Shown here piece by piece: positions 54,874 to 62,584 of a stretch of 64,000 bases of DNA; position 1 is the stretch's first letter; every line of letters starts with the position of its first letter. The position numbers were made by a program, and so were the translations under genes. The stretch comes from Elusimicrobiota bacterium (lineage in GTDB: Bacteria > Elusimicrobiota > Elusimicrobia > UBA1565 > JACRDR01), in NCBI GenBank assembly GCA_016194745.1, contig JACQBA010000020.1, positions 61,373 through 125,372 on the forward strand, written 5' to 3'. The notes beneath the pieces were generated by a model. The model did not search any database. It saw only the letters and a list, made by a program, of their open reading frames with translations, and was not told the DNA's origin.

Positions 54874-55689
54874 ATGCTGCTCGCCATCGACGTCGGCAAC
54901 ACGAACATCACCGTCGGCGCCTTCGACGGCGAAAGGCTCGTCAAGCTATGGCGTCTTGCCACCGATCTTAAGAAGACGGCCGACGAGATGGGCGTCGTCC
55001 TGAGCACCCTCGTCGCCAAGGACGCGCCGGACCGCAAGGTGGACGCGGCGGTGTACGGCAGCGTCGTCCCCGCCTTGAACCCGACCGTCGAGACCGCGGT
55101 GAGCCGCTTTTTCGGCGTCGCCGCGATCGCGGTCACGACCAAGTCCAAGATCGGCGTCACGCTTAAGGTCGACCATCCGTCCGAGGTCGGCGTCGACCGG
55201 TTCGTCAACGCGCTCGCGGTGGCCAAGATGTACGGCGCGCCGGCCGTCGTCCTCGACTTCGGCACCGCGACGACCTTCGACTGCGTCTCCGCTTCCGGCG
55301 CGTACGTCGGCGGCGCGATCCTGCTCGGCCCGCGCACCGCGGCCAAGGCGCTTGTGGAGCACACGGCCCAGCTCCCCGAAGTCGAGATCAAGAAGCCCAA
55401 GAAAGTTGTCGGCACGAACACCGTCGAGTGCATCCAGGCCGGGCTGTACTACGGCTACCTAGGCATGATCGACCGCATTCTCGAGGAGACGATCGCGGAG
55501 ATGAAGGCGAAGCACGCGCGAGGCAAGGCGATCCGCGTCATCGCGACGGGGGGGCTCGCGGGCCTCTTCGCGAAGGACCTGCCCAAGGTCAAGGGGATCG
55601 TCCCGGACTTGACGCTGCAAGGCTTGCGTCTGGCCTACGACGCGATTTCCGGTGGCCGAAGAGCCCGAAAGTTTGTAACAATTAGTTGA
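54874..55689 (+). CDS. coaX: Type III pantothenate kinase
   Basis: 271 residues. LLAIDVGNTNITVGAF is the phosphate-1 loop, VGVDRFVNALA, VVLDFGTATTFDCV and YVGGAILLGP complete the ASKHA-fold active site. It phosphorylates pantothenate, the first step of CoA synthesis, and is insensitive to CoA feedback in known members. ATG 54874 has only CGGGACGAG upstream. Follows mdh in the same direction. Its end abuts the AT-rich DnaA-box region. Confidence 0.95.
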   Translation: MLLAIDVGNTNITVGAFDGERLVKLWRLATDLKKTADEMGVVLSTLVAKDAPDRKVDAAVYGSVVPALNPTVETAVSRFFGVAAIAVTTKSKIGVTLKVDHPSEVGVDRFVNALAVAKMYGAPAVVLDFGTATTFDCVSASGAYVGGAILLGPRTAAKALVEHTAQLPEVEIKKPKKVVGTNTVECIQAGLYYGYLGMIDRILEETIAEMKAKHARGKAIRVIATGGLAGLFAKDLPKVKGIVPDLTLQGLRLAYDAISGGRRARKFVTIS

Positions 55690-55696
55690 TAAATTT

Positions 55697-55726
55697 TGTG
55701 GATTGTGTGGAAAAAACTGTGGATAA
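55697..55726 (-). other. Cluster of three DnaA-box-like 9-mers in an AT-rich gap
   Basis: Read on the minus strand: TTATCCACA (55718-55726, exact consensus), TTTTCCACA (55706-55714, one variation allowed by TTWTNCACA) and CAATCCACA (55697-55705, two mismatches), all in one orientation and nearly abutting. Flanks from about 55671 to 55790 are far richer in A and T than anything else nearby. Could be a replication origin or a DnaA-controlled promoter. Confidence 0.55.
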
Positions 55727-55749
55727 CTCGAAAACTCAAAAGAGGCGAA

Positions 55750-56487
55750 ATGCATAAGAAAATAGTTATTTTTGCTGCATTAATTGCCTTTCTGGGCCTT
55801 TCGACCGCCCACGCGGCCGATCAGTACGGAGGCTTCGCCCAACTCGTGGACGACGGGAGCCTGAAGCCCTTTGCCCGCGACCTGGGCGGCGTCCTCGGCT
55901 CGGCCTCCTTCCACAGCGGGCGTCCCCTCGGCGTCACGGGGTTCGACATCGGGGCGCACGGCGGCATGCAGTTCAGGCCGGAAAAGAACGACCGGATCCT
56001 GCGCGACCACAACGTCCATGCCTTCGGCGTGCCGTGGGTGCAGGCGGAACTGGGCCTTCCCTTCCGCATGGACGGCTTCATCCGCGGCATCAGCTACCAG
56101 GGCCTCACGATCGCGGGCGGCGGCCTGCGCTACGGCATCCGCAACGTGATCGACGCGCCGTGGACGCCGCAGCCGCTCGTCTCGTGGGTCGCCCATTCGG
56201 TGACGCATTCCGATTTCACGGCGAGCCACATGGGGCTCAACCTGGTCATCTCCTGCGGCATCCCGGTCTTCACTCCGTATCTCGCCGCCGGCGTAGACCG
56301 CACGCGCGTGGTGGTACGACAGGCGACGACGAACCCGACGATGATCGGCACGCAGGCGACGACGACCGAGTCTCGCTTCACGGGCGGCGTTCGCGTTCGC
56401 CCCTATCCGTTCACCTACCTCCAGGCCGCGATGACGCTCGCCCACGGCATCCCCGGCGCCGACGTCGGCCTCGGCCTGCGCTTCTAG
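55750..56487 (+). CDS. Secreted or outer-membrane-type protein, unknown
   Basis: 245 residues from ATG 55750, supported by AAAGAGG at 55738-55744 and an ideal signal peptide (MHKKIVIFAALIAFLGLSTAHA). The mature part alternates polar and hydrophobic residues with many Gly (GASFHSG-like, FDIGAHGGMQF, GLTIAGGGLRYGIRN) and ends VGLGLRF, with terminal Phe as in beta-barrel outer-membrane proteins. Codon use in the first 15 codons is AT-rich. An upstream TTG-start frame would run through the DnaA boxes and is rejected. Confidence 0.75.
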   Translation: MHKKIVIFAALIAFLGLSTAHAADQYGGFAQLVDDGSLKPFARDLGGVLGSASFHSGRPLGVTGFDIGAHGGMQFRPEKNDRILRDHNVHAFGVPWVQAELGLPFRMDGFIRGISYQGLTIAGGGLRYGIRNVIDAPWTPQPLVSWVAHSVTHSDFTASHMGLNLVISCGIPVFTPYLAAGVDRTRVVVRQATTNPTMIGTQATTTESRFTGGVRVRPYPFTYLQAAMTLAHGIPGADVGLGLRF

Positions 56488-56498
56488 GCCGCAGGACG

Positions 56499-57104
56499 AT
56501 GCGGCGCGGCTGCGCGTTGTCCCTCGCGGCCCTGGCCTTTTCCTGCCGGACTTCGATCGCTGCGGCGCGCGTCTTCAACGTGGAGGATCCCGCGGCGACG
56601 TCGGAGTCGAGCTGCGTGGGATTTCTGCCGATAAAGCCCGGCAGTTGGACGCACGACTACTCGCAGGAGATCCTGGAGACGGTCAAGCGGGCCGATTGCG
56701 CCGAGCTCGGCGTGCTCGCGTACCGGGATCAGGTCGCCCTCGTCTGGCCGTACCATCTCCAACCGGAGGGGGAACGATGCTATCTGATCCAATTTTTCGA
56801 CCCTCCGGCCCAAATGCTGCTCGATGCGGCGGAGGGGAAAACGTTTCGCGAGATCGACCGCAGGCTCGAAGGGATGCCCGCCGACGATTGGATCCCGATC
56901 GTCGAGGAGGACGCCCGTCAGACGCGCCCGGCCTGCGGGGCGCTGGACTTGTCGTTCAAGCCCCGGAAACTCTCCACGTCGCTCATCGGCGCAGGGCGCA
57001 CGCGGGTCGATCCGGGCGCGGCGGTGAAGACGGCGGCGCGCGCGATCGTCAGCCGGTTGACGCGGTTCTTACGGCGCCTGCGCCCTGAGGAGGCGAGGCC
57101 CTAA
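56499..57104 (+). CDS. Secreted protein of unknown function
   Basis: 201 residues from ATG 56499 with AGGA at 56493-56496. Signal peptide MRRGCALSLAALAFSCRTSIAAA. The mature part has four cysteines (SSCVGF, ADCAEL, ERCYLI, PACGAL), suggesting disulfides, and a basic C-terminus. Not recognised. It follows the barrel-like gene by 11 bases and ends four bases inside the convergent smpB gene. Confidence 0.7.
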   Translation: MRRGCALSLAALAFSCRTSIAAARVFNVEDPAATSESSCVGFLPIKPGSWTHDYSQEILETVKRADCAELGVLAYRDQVALVWPYHLQPEGERCYLIQFFDPPAQMLLDAAEGKTFREIDRRLEGMPADDWIPIVEEDARQTRPACGALDLSFKPRKLSTSLIGAGRTRVDPGAAVKTAARAIVSRLTRFLRRLRPEEARP

Positions 57105-57577
57105 AGCTTGAACTTGCCCTTGAACTCGCGCTCCATCTCGCGGGCGGCGTCTTTTTTCTTGATGGAGTCGCGCTTGTCGGGGCCGCGCTTGCCCTTGGCG
57201 ACCGCGAGCAGCACCTTCGCCCAGCCGCGCTTGAAGTATATCTCGAGCGGGATCAGGCTCATCCCCTTGACGCTGTGCTTGCCGGAGAGCTTGGCGATCT
57301 CCCGGCGGTGCATGAGGAGCCGCCGCGTGCGGGTGGGAGAGATATCCTCGATCGTATTGTTGACGTACGGCGCGATGTAGAGGTTATGAAGGTAGAGCTG
57401 GTCCCCGTCGGCGCGCGCGAAGCTCCCGTCGAGCGTGACCTTCCCGTTGCGCAGAGACTTCACTTCGGGTCCTTTCAGCTCTAGCCCCGCCTCGTGCTCC
57501 TCGAGGATCTCGTAATGGAACCGGGCTTTGCGATAGCTCCCGACGATCAGCTTGCCGTCCTTCTTTGGCTCCGCCAC
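57101..57577 (-). CDS. smpB: SsrA-binding protein SmpB
   Basis: 158 residues from GTG 57577. SmpB brings tmRNA to stalled ribosomes. Conserved blocks: YRKARFHYEILEEHEAGLEL, GPEVKSLRNGK, ISPTRTRRLLMHRREI, LIPLEIYFKRGWAKVLLAVA and the basic tail beginning KGKRGPDKRDSIKKKDA. The GTG is chosen because a minus-strand TACAAT lies six bases upstream and family homology begins there; a longer frame is available but runs into the tRNA promoter. No ssrA gene is visible in the window. Confidence 0.95.
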   Translation of the reverse strand: MAEPKKDGKLIVGSYRKARFHYEILEEHEAGLELKGPEVKSLRNGKVTLDGSFARADGDQLYLHNLYIAPYVNNTIEDISPTRTRRLLMHRREIAKLSGKHSVKGMSLIPLEIYFKRGWAKVLLAVAKGKRGPDKRDSIKKKDAAREMEREFKGKFKL

Positions 57578-57583
57578 GCGCAG

Positions 57584-57589
57584 ATTGTA
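57584..57589 (-). promoter_or_regulatory. -10 box TACAAT for smpB, leaderless geometry
   Basis: Minus-strand TACAAT, six bases (CTGCGC), then the GTG at 57577. It overlaps the divergent tRNA promoter region. Confidence 0.6.
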
Positions 57590-57593
57590 ACAA

Positions 57594-57622
57594 TTGATTG
57601 CCCGTCTAGAATGCGCTAAAAT
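57594..57622 (+). promoter_or_regulatory. Sigma-70 promoter of tRNA-Leu
   Basis: TTGATT (57594-57599), 17-base spacer, TAAAAT (57617-57622); start expected near 57629, 15 bases before the tRNA. Confidence 0.75.
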
Positions 57623-57643
57623 CCTCGTTCGGACCGGCTCGGT

Positions 57644-57727
57644 GGGCAGGTGGCGGAACTGGCAGACGCGCACGGCTCAGGACCGTGTGGCCGCAAGGCC
57701 TTGGGGGTTCAAATCCCCCCCCGCCCA
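57644..57727 (+). tRNA. tRNA-Leu (anticodon CAG)
   Basis: Class II tRNA. Anticodon stem CACGG/CCGTG with loop CTCAGGA (anticodon 57678-57680), variable arm GGCC-GCAA-GGCC, T arm GGGGG-TTCAAAT-CCCCC. The acceptor GGGCAGG/CCCGCCC has one A-C mismatch at the fifth pair. CCA is not encoded (ACCCA follows). It reads CUG, one of the commonest codons in this GC-rich genome. Confidence 0.92.
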
Positions 57728-57758
57728 CCCAGCCGGTTCGCCGTTTTAACTGCCCTCC

Positions 57759-59255
57759 ATGCGACGAAACGACGCGCCGCGCCCGGCCGGCGAATCGCGC
57801 TTGGTCTGGATCGCCCTCGGCTTCCTCGCTCTTTTCCAACTCGCCGCGCTTCCCGGCGATTACGTCGGCTTCGAGCACGACGACGCGGAATACGTCCTCG
57901 CGAGCTTGGGCCTCCTGCGCGGGGAGTATCGCCTCGGGGTGAGTCCCGGCAATCCGCCTCTCACGCACCTGACGCCGGGCCTGCCGCTCCTCCTCGTACC
58001 GGCCGCGTTCGTCTTCAGCAATTCGTTCCTTCCGTTCCACCTCACGATGTGGGCGATCCTCGTTTTGTGCGACGCGCTCGTCTTCCTCTGGCTGCGGCGC
58101 CGGCTCGACAAGTGGGGGGCCGTCTTAGGGACGGCCTTGTTCGGCTTCAATCCCCTCGTCGTCGCGCGCGCGGGAGCGGTGATGCCGGAGATGCCGATGC
58201 TCGCGCTCACCCTCGCGCTCTTCCTGGCGGCGGAGGATCCCGCGTGGACAGGCTGGGGGTCCGGCGCCCTCGTCGCCGCGGCGGCCGTCGTGCGCCAGCG
58301 CGCGCTCGCCTTGCTTCCCGCCGCGGTCCTGTGGCACGGCGTCGGGCGGAAAGACTGGAAGGCGGCCGGACAGGCCGTCTGCGGGCCGCTGGCCGCGATT
58401 GTCCTTTGGCGCGCGTGGCTGTGGCGGTCGAAGGCGCCCGTGTACGAGGTGGGGATCATCAGCCACGCGCTGAGCGGGCCCATGGACCTCCTGCGCTCCG
58501 CGGCGTCCAACGCGGCGTATTACATCGAGTTGTGGGGGAGACTCTGGCTCCCCATAGTCAATGCGAGTCGGCCGGTCGAGCTCGCGTACGGGATCGCGCT
58601 CTTGGTCGTGGCGGGCCTCGGCGCCGAGCGGGTCCGGCGCAAGCGGCCGTGCGAGCCCGCGCTCGTATGGGCGGCGAGCGCGGGGATCTTGTATCTGCTC
58701 CTGCCGTTCAGGTTCGAGCGGTACCTGCTCCTGTTCATCCCGATCCTCGCGTGGCTCGTGATCGAGGGCTTCCTTCGCATTCTCTGGCGGACCGAGACGG
58801 CCATGGTCGCGGTCGCGCTGGCCGTGGCGATGCAGGTCTTGGGACAGGACCTCTACCTGCTCAAGGACGAGAGGCGGCGCTCCAAGCCCGAGCTTGCAGA
58901 GACCTACGGGTGGATCCAGGCGAACGTCCCGGCGCACGAGAGCCTCTCGAGCTTATGGTACGCGCGGGACGCGCTGCATACCGCGCGGCCGGTCGCTCCG
59001 CTGCCGGGGCCCCTGCCGCCCGGGGAGCTGCCGCGCTGGTTCCGGGCGCGCGGGGTCGGCTACGTTCTCATGCAGGACCTGCCCGCGGACGCCTTGGGCG
59101 CCTCCATGGGAGAGGAGTACGCCGTGTCGCGGGGGCTCCTGCGCCTTCGCGCCCAGCTCGACGCCGGCTTTCGGGCGATGTACCGCAATCCGATCGAGAA
59201 GACGGCCGTATTCTCGGTGCCTCGCCTCGAGGCGAGCCCCGAGATGCCCCGCTGA
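57759..59255 (+). CDS. Multi-pass membrane glycosyltransferase (GT39/ArnT-like)
   Basis: 498 residues. The first periplasmic loop has FEHDDAEYVLASLGLL, the Asp pair typical of GT-C enzymes, followed by LTPGLPLLLVP and about ten helices up to residue 380. A soluble C-terminal part (about 385-498) ends the protein. It should use a lipid-linked sugar at the outer face of the inner membrane. It starts 31 bases after the tRNA with no terminator or binding site, so it may share the tRNA promoter. Confidence 0.8.
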   Translation: MRRNDAPRPAGESRLVWIALGFLALFQLAALPGDYVGFEHDDAEYVLASLGLLRGEYRLGVSPGNPPLTHLTPGLPLLLVPAAFVFSNSFLPFHLTMWAILVLCDALVFLWLRRRLDKWGAVLGTALFGFNPLVVARAGAVMPEMPMLALTLALFLAAEDPAWTGWGSGALVAAAAVVRQRALALLPAAVLWHGVGRKDWKAAGQAVCGPLAAIVLWRAWLWRSKAPVYEVGIISHALSGPMDLLRSAASNAAYYIELWGRLWLPIVNASRPVELAYGIALLVVAGLGAERVRRKRPCEPALVWAASAGILYLLLPFRFERYLLLFIPILAWLVIEGFLRILWRTETAMVAVALAVAMQVLGQDLYLLKDERRRSKPELAETYGWIQANVPAHESLSSLWYARDALHTARPVAPLPGPLPPGELPRWFRARGVGYVLMQDLPADALGASMGEEYAVSRGLLRLRAQLDAGFRAMYRNPIEKTAVFSVPRLEASPEMPR

Positions 59256-59276
59256 CGCGCTGTGACAATAGTCGTA

Positions 59277-59305
59277 TTGACTTCGGTTTCTTGAACGCCT
59301 ATACT
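59277..59305 (+). promoter_or_regulatory. Sigma-70 promoter of the pilin gene
   Basis: TTGACT (59277-59282), exact 17-base spacer, TATACT (59300-59305). A leader of about 87 bases, rich in A and T, leads to the pilin ATG. Near-consensus, in keeping with an abundant structural protein. Confidence 0.85.
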
Positions 59306-59398
59306 TTCCGCGACTCGTGGTTGACCGTCATCTGTGCTGATTCAAAATATTTACCCCTTAATTATCATCATTCCAGCACAAAGGGGGACAGGAAAACC

Positions 59399-59851
59399 AT
59401 GAGACTAATGAAAAACGCAAAGAGGTTCGCGAGCCGAGGGTTCACGCTCATCGAGTTGATGATCGTGGTCGCAATCATCGGTATCTTGGCGGCTATCGCC
59501 GTCCCGAAGTTCGCGGAACTCATCAGGAAATCGACGGAAGGCGCAACGAAGGGAAGCCTGGGTGCCGTGCGCTCCGCGCTCAGCATCTACTACGGCGACA
59601 TGGAAGGCCAGTATCCGGCCGACTGGCTCGCCATGACGGCGAACGCGAAGTATCTCGCGGCGCCGCCGCAGGCGAAGGCTCCGAACTACCACGGCGGCAG
59701 CTCGAACTCCGTCTACGGTTCGGCCACCGCGGCGACGACGGATGGAGGCGGTTGGTCGTACAACAACCAGATCGGAGACTCCAACCTCGGCACGCTGTGG
59801 GTGAACTGCACTCACACGGACACGAGAGGCACGACCTGGTCGGCGTATTAA
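59399..59851 (+). CDS. Type IV pilin (prepilin)
   Basis: 150 residues. After a short basic leader comes the prepilin peptidase site G-FTLIELMIVVAIIG with the conserved Glu at +5 and the long hydrophobic helix ILAAIAVPKFAELI. The C-terminal head (about 100 residues) is Gly/Ser/Asn-rich and has one Cys. ATG 59399 has AGGA-like bases upstream; ATG 59408 is possible. Strong promoter in front and a perfect terminator behind show a single-gene transcript. It is the likely substrate of the peptidase at 59908 and of PilB at 42978. Confidence 0.95.
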   Translation: MRLMKNAKRFASRGFTLIELMIVVAIIGILAAIAVPKFAELIRKSTEGATKGSLGAVRSALSIYYGDMEGQYPADWLAMTANAKYLAAPPQAKAPNYHGGSSNSVYGSATAATTDGGGWSYNNQIGDSNLGTLWVNCTHTDTRGTTWSAY

Positions 59852-59870
59852 TCAGGGCGTCCTGATGGTA

Positions 59871-59905
59871 ACAAGCCCCCCGGGAGACCGGGGGGCTTGT
59901 ATTTT
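59871..59905 (+). terminator. Intrinsic terminator of the pilin gene
   Basis: ACAAGCCCCCCGG (59871-59883), GAGA loop, CCGGGGGGCTTGT (59888-59900), then ATTTTT. A perfect 13-bp stem 20 bases after the pilin stop. Confidence 0.95.
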
Positions 59906-59907
59906 TC

Positions 59908-60681
59908 ATGATTGAATTCCTCGTCTTCTGGCTGGGGCTTATCGCGGGCTCCTTCATGAACGTCTGCATCCACCGTCTTCCGGAAGGCGGCTCCCTCGTC
60001 CGCCCGCGCTCGCGCTGCCCGAAGTGCAAGACGACCATCGCGTGGTACGACAACGTGCCGGTCGTGAGCTGGGTCCTCTTGGGGGCGAAGTGCCGCAAGT
60101 GCCGGAAGCCGATCTCCGCGCGCTATCCCGCGGTCGAACTGCTTACCGCGCTGCTGTACGTCGCACTGTGGCGCCGCTGGGAGGGGGACGTCCCCTTCGC
60201 CGCCGCGGCGTGCGCCGCGACGGGCGTCTTGGTCGTCATCGCCTACATCGACTGGGACACGTTCCTCATCCCGGACGTCCTGTCGCTCGGGCTTCTCGCG
60301 GCGGGGCTGGCGGCCGCGGGTATCAATCCTCTCTTTTCCGGAAGCGTCGGGATGCGCTACGCGTGGAGCTTCCTCGGGGCGCTGACGGGATTCGCCGTCT
60401 GCTGGGGCACCGCCGTCATGGGCGAATGGGCGTTCAAGAAAGAGGCGATGGGAGGCGGCGACATCAAGCTTCTGGCCGCGGTCGGCGCGTGGACCGGAGC
60501 GCTCGGCGCCTTCGACTGCCTCATCGTCGCGTCGATGTTCGGAGCGATCTACGGCGTGTGGCTTATCGCGGCGAAGCGCCTTAAGCGCCAGGATCCGATC
60601 CCGTTCGGCCCGTTCCTGAGCGCGGCCGCGATCTTCAATTTCTTCTACATCCTGCCCTTCGGGTTTCCGTTCGAGCAGTAG
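59908..60681 (+). CDS. pilD: Prepilin peptidase / N-methyltransferase
   Basis: 257 residues, usual length. GLIAGSFMNVCIHRLPEGGS opens the family; the zinc-binding cysteines are CPKCKT and CRKC; the two catalytic aspartates are in YIDWDTFLIPD and GGGDIKLLAAVGAW. Eight hydrophobic segments. It cleaves and N-methylates prepilins at the membrane. The ATG begins three bases after the U-tract of the pilin terminator and has no Shine-Dalgarno, so its own transcription start is unclear. Confidence 0.93.
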   Translation: MIEFLVFWLGLIAGSFMNVCIHRLPEGGSLVRPRSRCPKCKTTIAWYDNVPVVSWVLLGAKCRKCRKPISARYPAVELLTALLYVALWRRWEGDVPFAAAACAATGVLVVIAYIDWDTFLIPDVLSLGLLAAGLAAAGINPLFSGSVGMRYAWSFLGALTGFAVCWGTAVMGEWAFKKEAMGGGDIKLLAAVGAWTGALGAFDCLIVASMFGAIYGVWLIAAKRLKRQDPIPFGPFLSAAAIFNFFYILPFGFPFEQ

Positions 60682-60688
60682 ACCCGCG

Positions 60689-61210
60689 TCAGGAATCCGG
60701 CGGAACCGCGGGGATTCTCACTGCAAACAATCTCATACGCTTGCCGTTGGGACGGACCGTTTCCCGCTCGAAGTTCATCCCGAGCTTCTCGGCGACGCGT
60801 TCGGAGGCGAGATTCTCCGGATCGATGAGCGCGATCACGCGACGAAGACCCCGGGCGGCTCCCGCTTCCTTCAGCAGCGCGAGGCCGATCTCCGTCGCGT
60901 AGCCGAGCCCCCAGAACGTGTAGTCGAGAAAATAGACGAGCTCGACCTCCGGGGTGCCGTCGACGTTCTTCTCGACGAAGCCGCAGGTCCCGACCAGTCT
61001 CCCCGAGTCTCGGGCCAGAACCGGCCAGAGCCTCAGTTTATCGTCGTTCGCCGCTGCGTCGCGAATGACGCTCGCTCGGACGCTTTCGTGGTCGCGCGGT
61101 CCGCCGACGTACTTCGTGTTCTCGGGTTTGGCCCACATCGCCGCGATGCCGTCGGCATCGCGAGCTTCGACGTCGCGAAGCAGGAGCCTCGACGTCTGGA
61201 TAGGTCTCAC
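60689..61210 (-). CDS. GNAT-family acetyltransferase (RimJ/RimL-like)
   Basis: 173 residues from GTG 61210. TSRLLLRDVEARDADGIAAM, GTCGFVEKN, EVELVYFLDYTFWGLGYATE (acetyl-CoA loop region) and SERVAEKLGMNFERE are typical of the RimJ/RimL type, which acetylate N-terminal or small-molecule amines. Substrate unknown. It lies just downstream of tRNA-Ser on the same strand (10 bases), so it may be read from the tRNA promoter. Convergent with pilD, eight bases apart. Confidence 0.85.
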   Translation of the reverse strand: MRPIQTSRLLLRDVEARDADGIAAMWAKPENTKYVGGPRDHESVRASVIRDAAANDDKLRLWPVLARDSGRLVGTCGFVEKNVDGTPEVELVYFLDYTFWGLGYATEIGLALLKEAGAARGLRRVIALIDPENLASERVAEKLGMNFERETVRPNGKRMRLFAVRIPAVPPDS

Positions 61211-61219
61211 TTGGAAAAC

Positions 61220-61307
61220 TGGCGGAAGGGGGGGGATTCGAACCCCCGAGGGTTTAACCCCTACACGATTTCCAGTCGTGCCGTTTCAACCACTCACGCA
61301 CCCTTCC
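61220..61307 (-). tRNA. tRNA-Ser (anticodon GGA)
   Basis: Minus strand: acceptor GGAAGGG/CCCTTCC, anticodon stem CACGA/TCGTG with loop CTGGAAA (anticodon at 61271-61273), long variable arm GAGGG-type hairpin, T arm GGGGG-TTCGAAT-CCCCC. Discriminator G and encoded CCA at 61220-61222. Reads UCC/UCU. Confidence 0.95.
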
Positions 61308-61320
61308 AAAAACCGCATCG

Positions 61321-61326
61321 ATTATA
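61321..61326 (-). promoter_or_regulatory. -10 box TATAAT of tRNA-Ser
   Basis: Minus-strand TATAAT 13 bases before the mature tRNA 5' end at 61307. No clear -35. Confidence 0.6.
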
Positions 61327-61464
61327 TGAAATATTCTCCCGCCGATTCTCATGAGCGCGGCGATTTCACAACGACGGTCTTGTCGTTCGTCGACGAGGGG
61401 CGGCCTCCATCGTGCTTGACCGGGGTCAATCAGGCCATCTAGCCTTGCGAGCTATGATCTCTCA

Positions 61465-61734
61465 ATGATAAGCCCAATGCTGCTGACGATGGCGCTCGCT
61501 TCCACCCCGCTCCATGCCGCCGAGCAGCTTCCGATCCAAGGCCGTTGGGAGGGGGTCGAGCGGTGCCTGGAGAGGCGATCGCGCGAGGCAGGCGCGGCGG
61601 CTCCTCTGCGGGTCGAAATCAAAGGCGTCGAAATCGCCGAGAGGCTAGAAGCGGACGGCGCCGCCGAGCGTGACGTAGGTGCGGCCCGAAGTCCCGGACT
61701 GCGTGACGCGCTCAAGCTCGAGCTTGAGCTCTAA
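61465..61734 (+). pseudogene. Small secreted protein start, probably a truncated gene
   Basis: TATGAT at 61453-61458 sits exactly six bases before ATG 61465, and the frame opens with a signal peptide (MISPMLLTMALASTPLHA) then EQLPIQGRWEGVERCLER, like the start of a secreted domain. From about residue 58 the frame is antisense to the outer-membrane gene ending at 61645 and the sequence turns into shadow-like composition. I read this as a genuine gene start that has lost its 3' part. It could instead be a short functional protein of 89 residues. Confidence 0.45.
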
Positions 61735-62538
61735 AATCTGAAGACCGACGTAGGCGCCCGCGGCGAAGGCGTTCGACGGAGCTTGGCTGAGCATGTAGGT
61801 CGTGCGGTTGAAGGAGACGTAGGGCGTCGCCATCGGGAAGGCGTTGAGCTCGAAGCGCAGATAGGAGCTCGTCTTGGGAAAACCCTCGACCATCGCGGCC
61901 ACGCCGGAAAGCTGCTCCGTCTGCGTCGCGCGCGCGGCCATGGCCTCGAGGTCGCGGCTGTAGGAGGAACGGGTGATCTCGACGCTCGCGGCCGTCATAA
62001 GGACCTCGGCGCCGGCGTTGAGCGTCACGTCGGTCTGATTGACGCTGACGGCCGCGGGCCGGCGCCGCACGCCGCCCCGTCCAGGCACGGCCTCGAGCCG
62101 GTCGGTGTGGCGGATGAACTTGAGCCCTCCGCCGACGTCGACGCGCGCGAGTCCCATCCCCGCGGGCGCGCGGTCCTTGTCGGTCAGGCGGCTCTTGGGG
62201 CCCGTGCCCGGCGTCAGGGTGAGCGTGCCGTCGAAGCCGATGAAGCGGTTGCTGTAGTCGTTGGTCGTCGCCGTCCCGCCGAGCGTCGCGCCGACGCCCC
62301 AGGCGGTCTTGTCGTAGGCCGCGCGCGCGGCGAACGTCTTGAAGGTGCCGCTCGAGGTATCGGAGCGGTAGATGTTCAGGGACGGCTTGACGTGAAAGGC
62401 GTCCCCGAAGTCGCCGTACAGGTACGTGCCGCGGTAGTTCCGGGAGCCGAGCGTCTGCTCGATCCCGCCCTTGAGGAACGCGTGCGCGGGCGACTGCGAC
62501 GCGGCGGCCAGCGCCGCGAGGAGAAAAGCGCGTTTCAT
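61645..62538 (-). CDS. Outer membrane beta-barrel protein, unknown
   Basis: 297 residues from ATG 62538. Signal peptide MKRAFLLAALAAASQSPAHA, then amphipathic strands (for example TYLYGDFGDAFHVKPSLNIY, GVGATLGGTATTNDY, RVDVGGGLKFIRHT) and a terminal Phe in YVTLGGAVRF, the BAM-recognition ending. GTG 62544 with TAGAAT (62552-62557, minus strand) seven bases away is an alternative, leaderless start. Function unknown. It runs into the gene fragment at 61465. Confidence 0.8.
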   Translation of the reverse strand: MKRAFLLAALAAASQSPAHAFLKGGIEQTLGSRNYRGTYLYGDFGDAFHVKPSLNIYRSDTSSGTFKTFAARAAYDKTAWGVGATLGGTATTNDYSNRFIGFDGTLTLTPGTGPKSRLTDKDRAPAGMGLARVDVGGGLKFIRHTDRLEAVPGRGGVRRRPAAVSVNQTDVTLNAGAEVLMTAASVEITRSSYSRDLEAMAARATQTEQLSGVAAMVEGFPKTSSYLRFELNAFPMATPYVSFNRTTYMLSQAPSNAFAAGAYVGLQILELKLELERVTQSGTSGRTYVTLGGAVRF

Positions 62539-62584
62539 GTTCACGAGACGCATTCTACAAATTTTGGCCGGGCGGCCGCAGTCC

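Noticed and set aside
55696..55749. TTG start giving a longer N-terminus for the gene at 55750
   Set aside because: It would translate the DnaA boxes; the ATG at 55750 has AAAGAGG and starts a clean signal peptide.
61088..61442. Short plus-strand frames across tRNA-Ser
   Set aside because: They overlap the tRNA and the GNAT gene on the other strand; resemble the common false proteins called over tRNAs.
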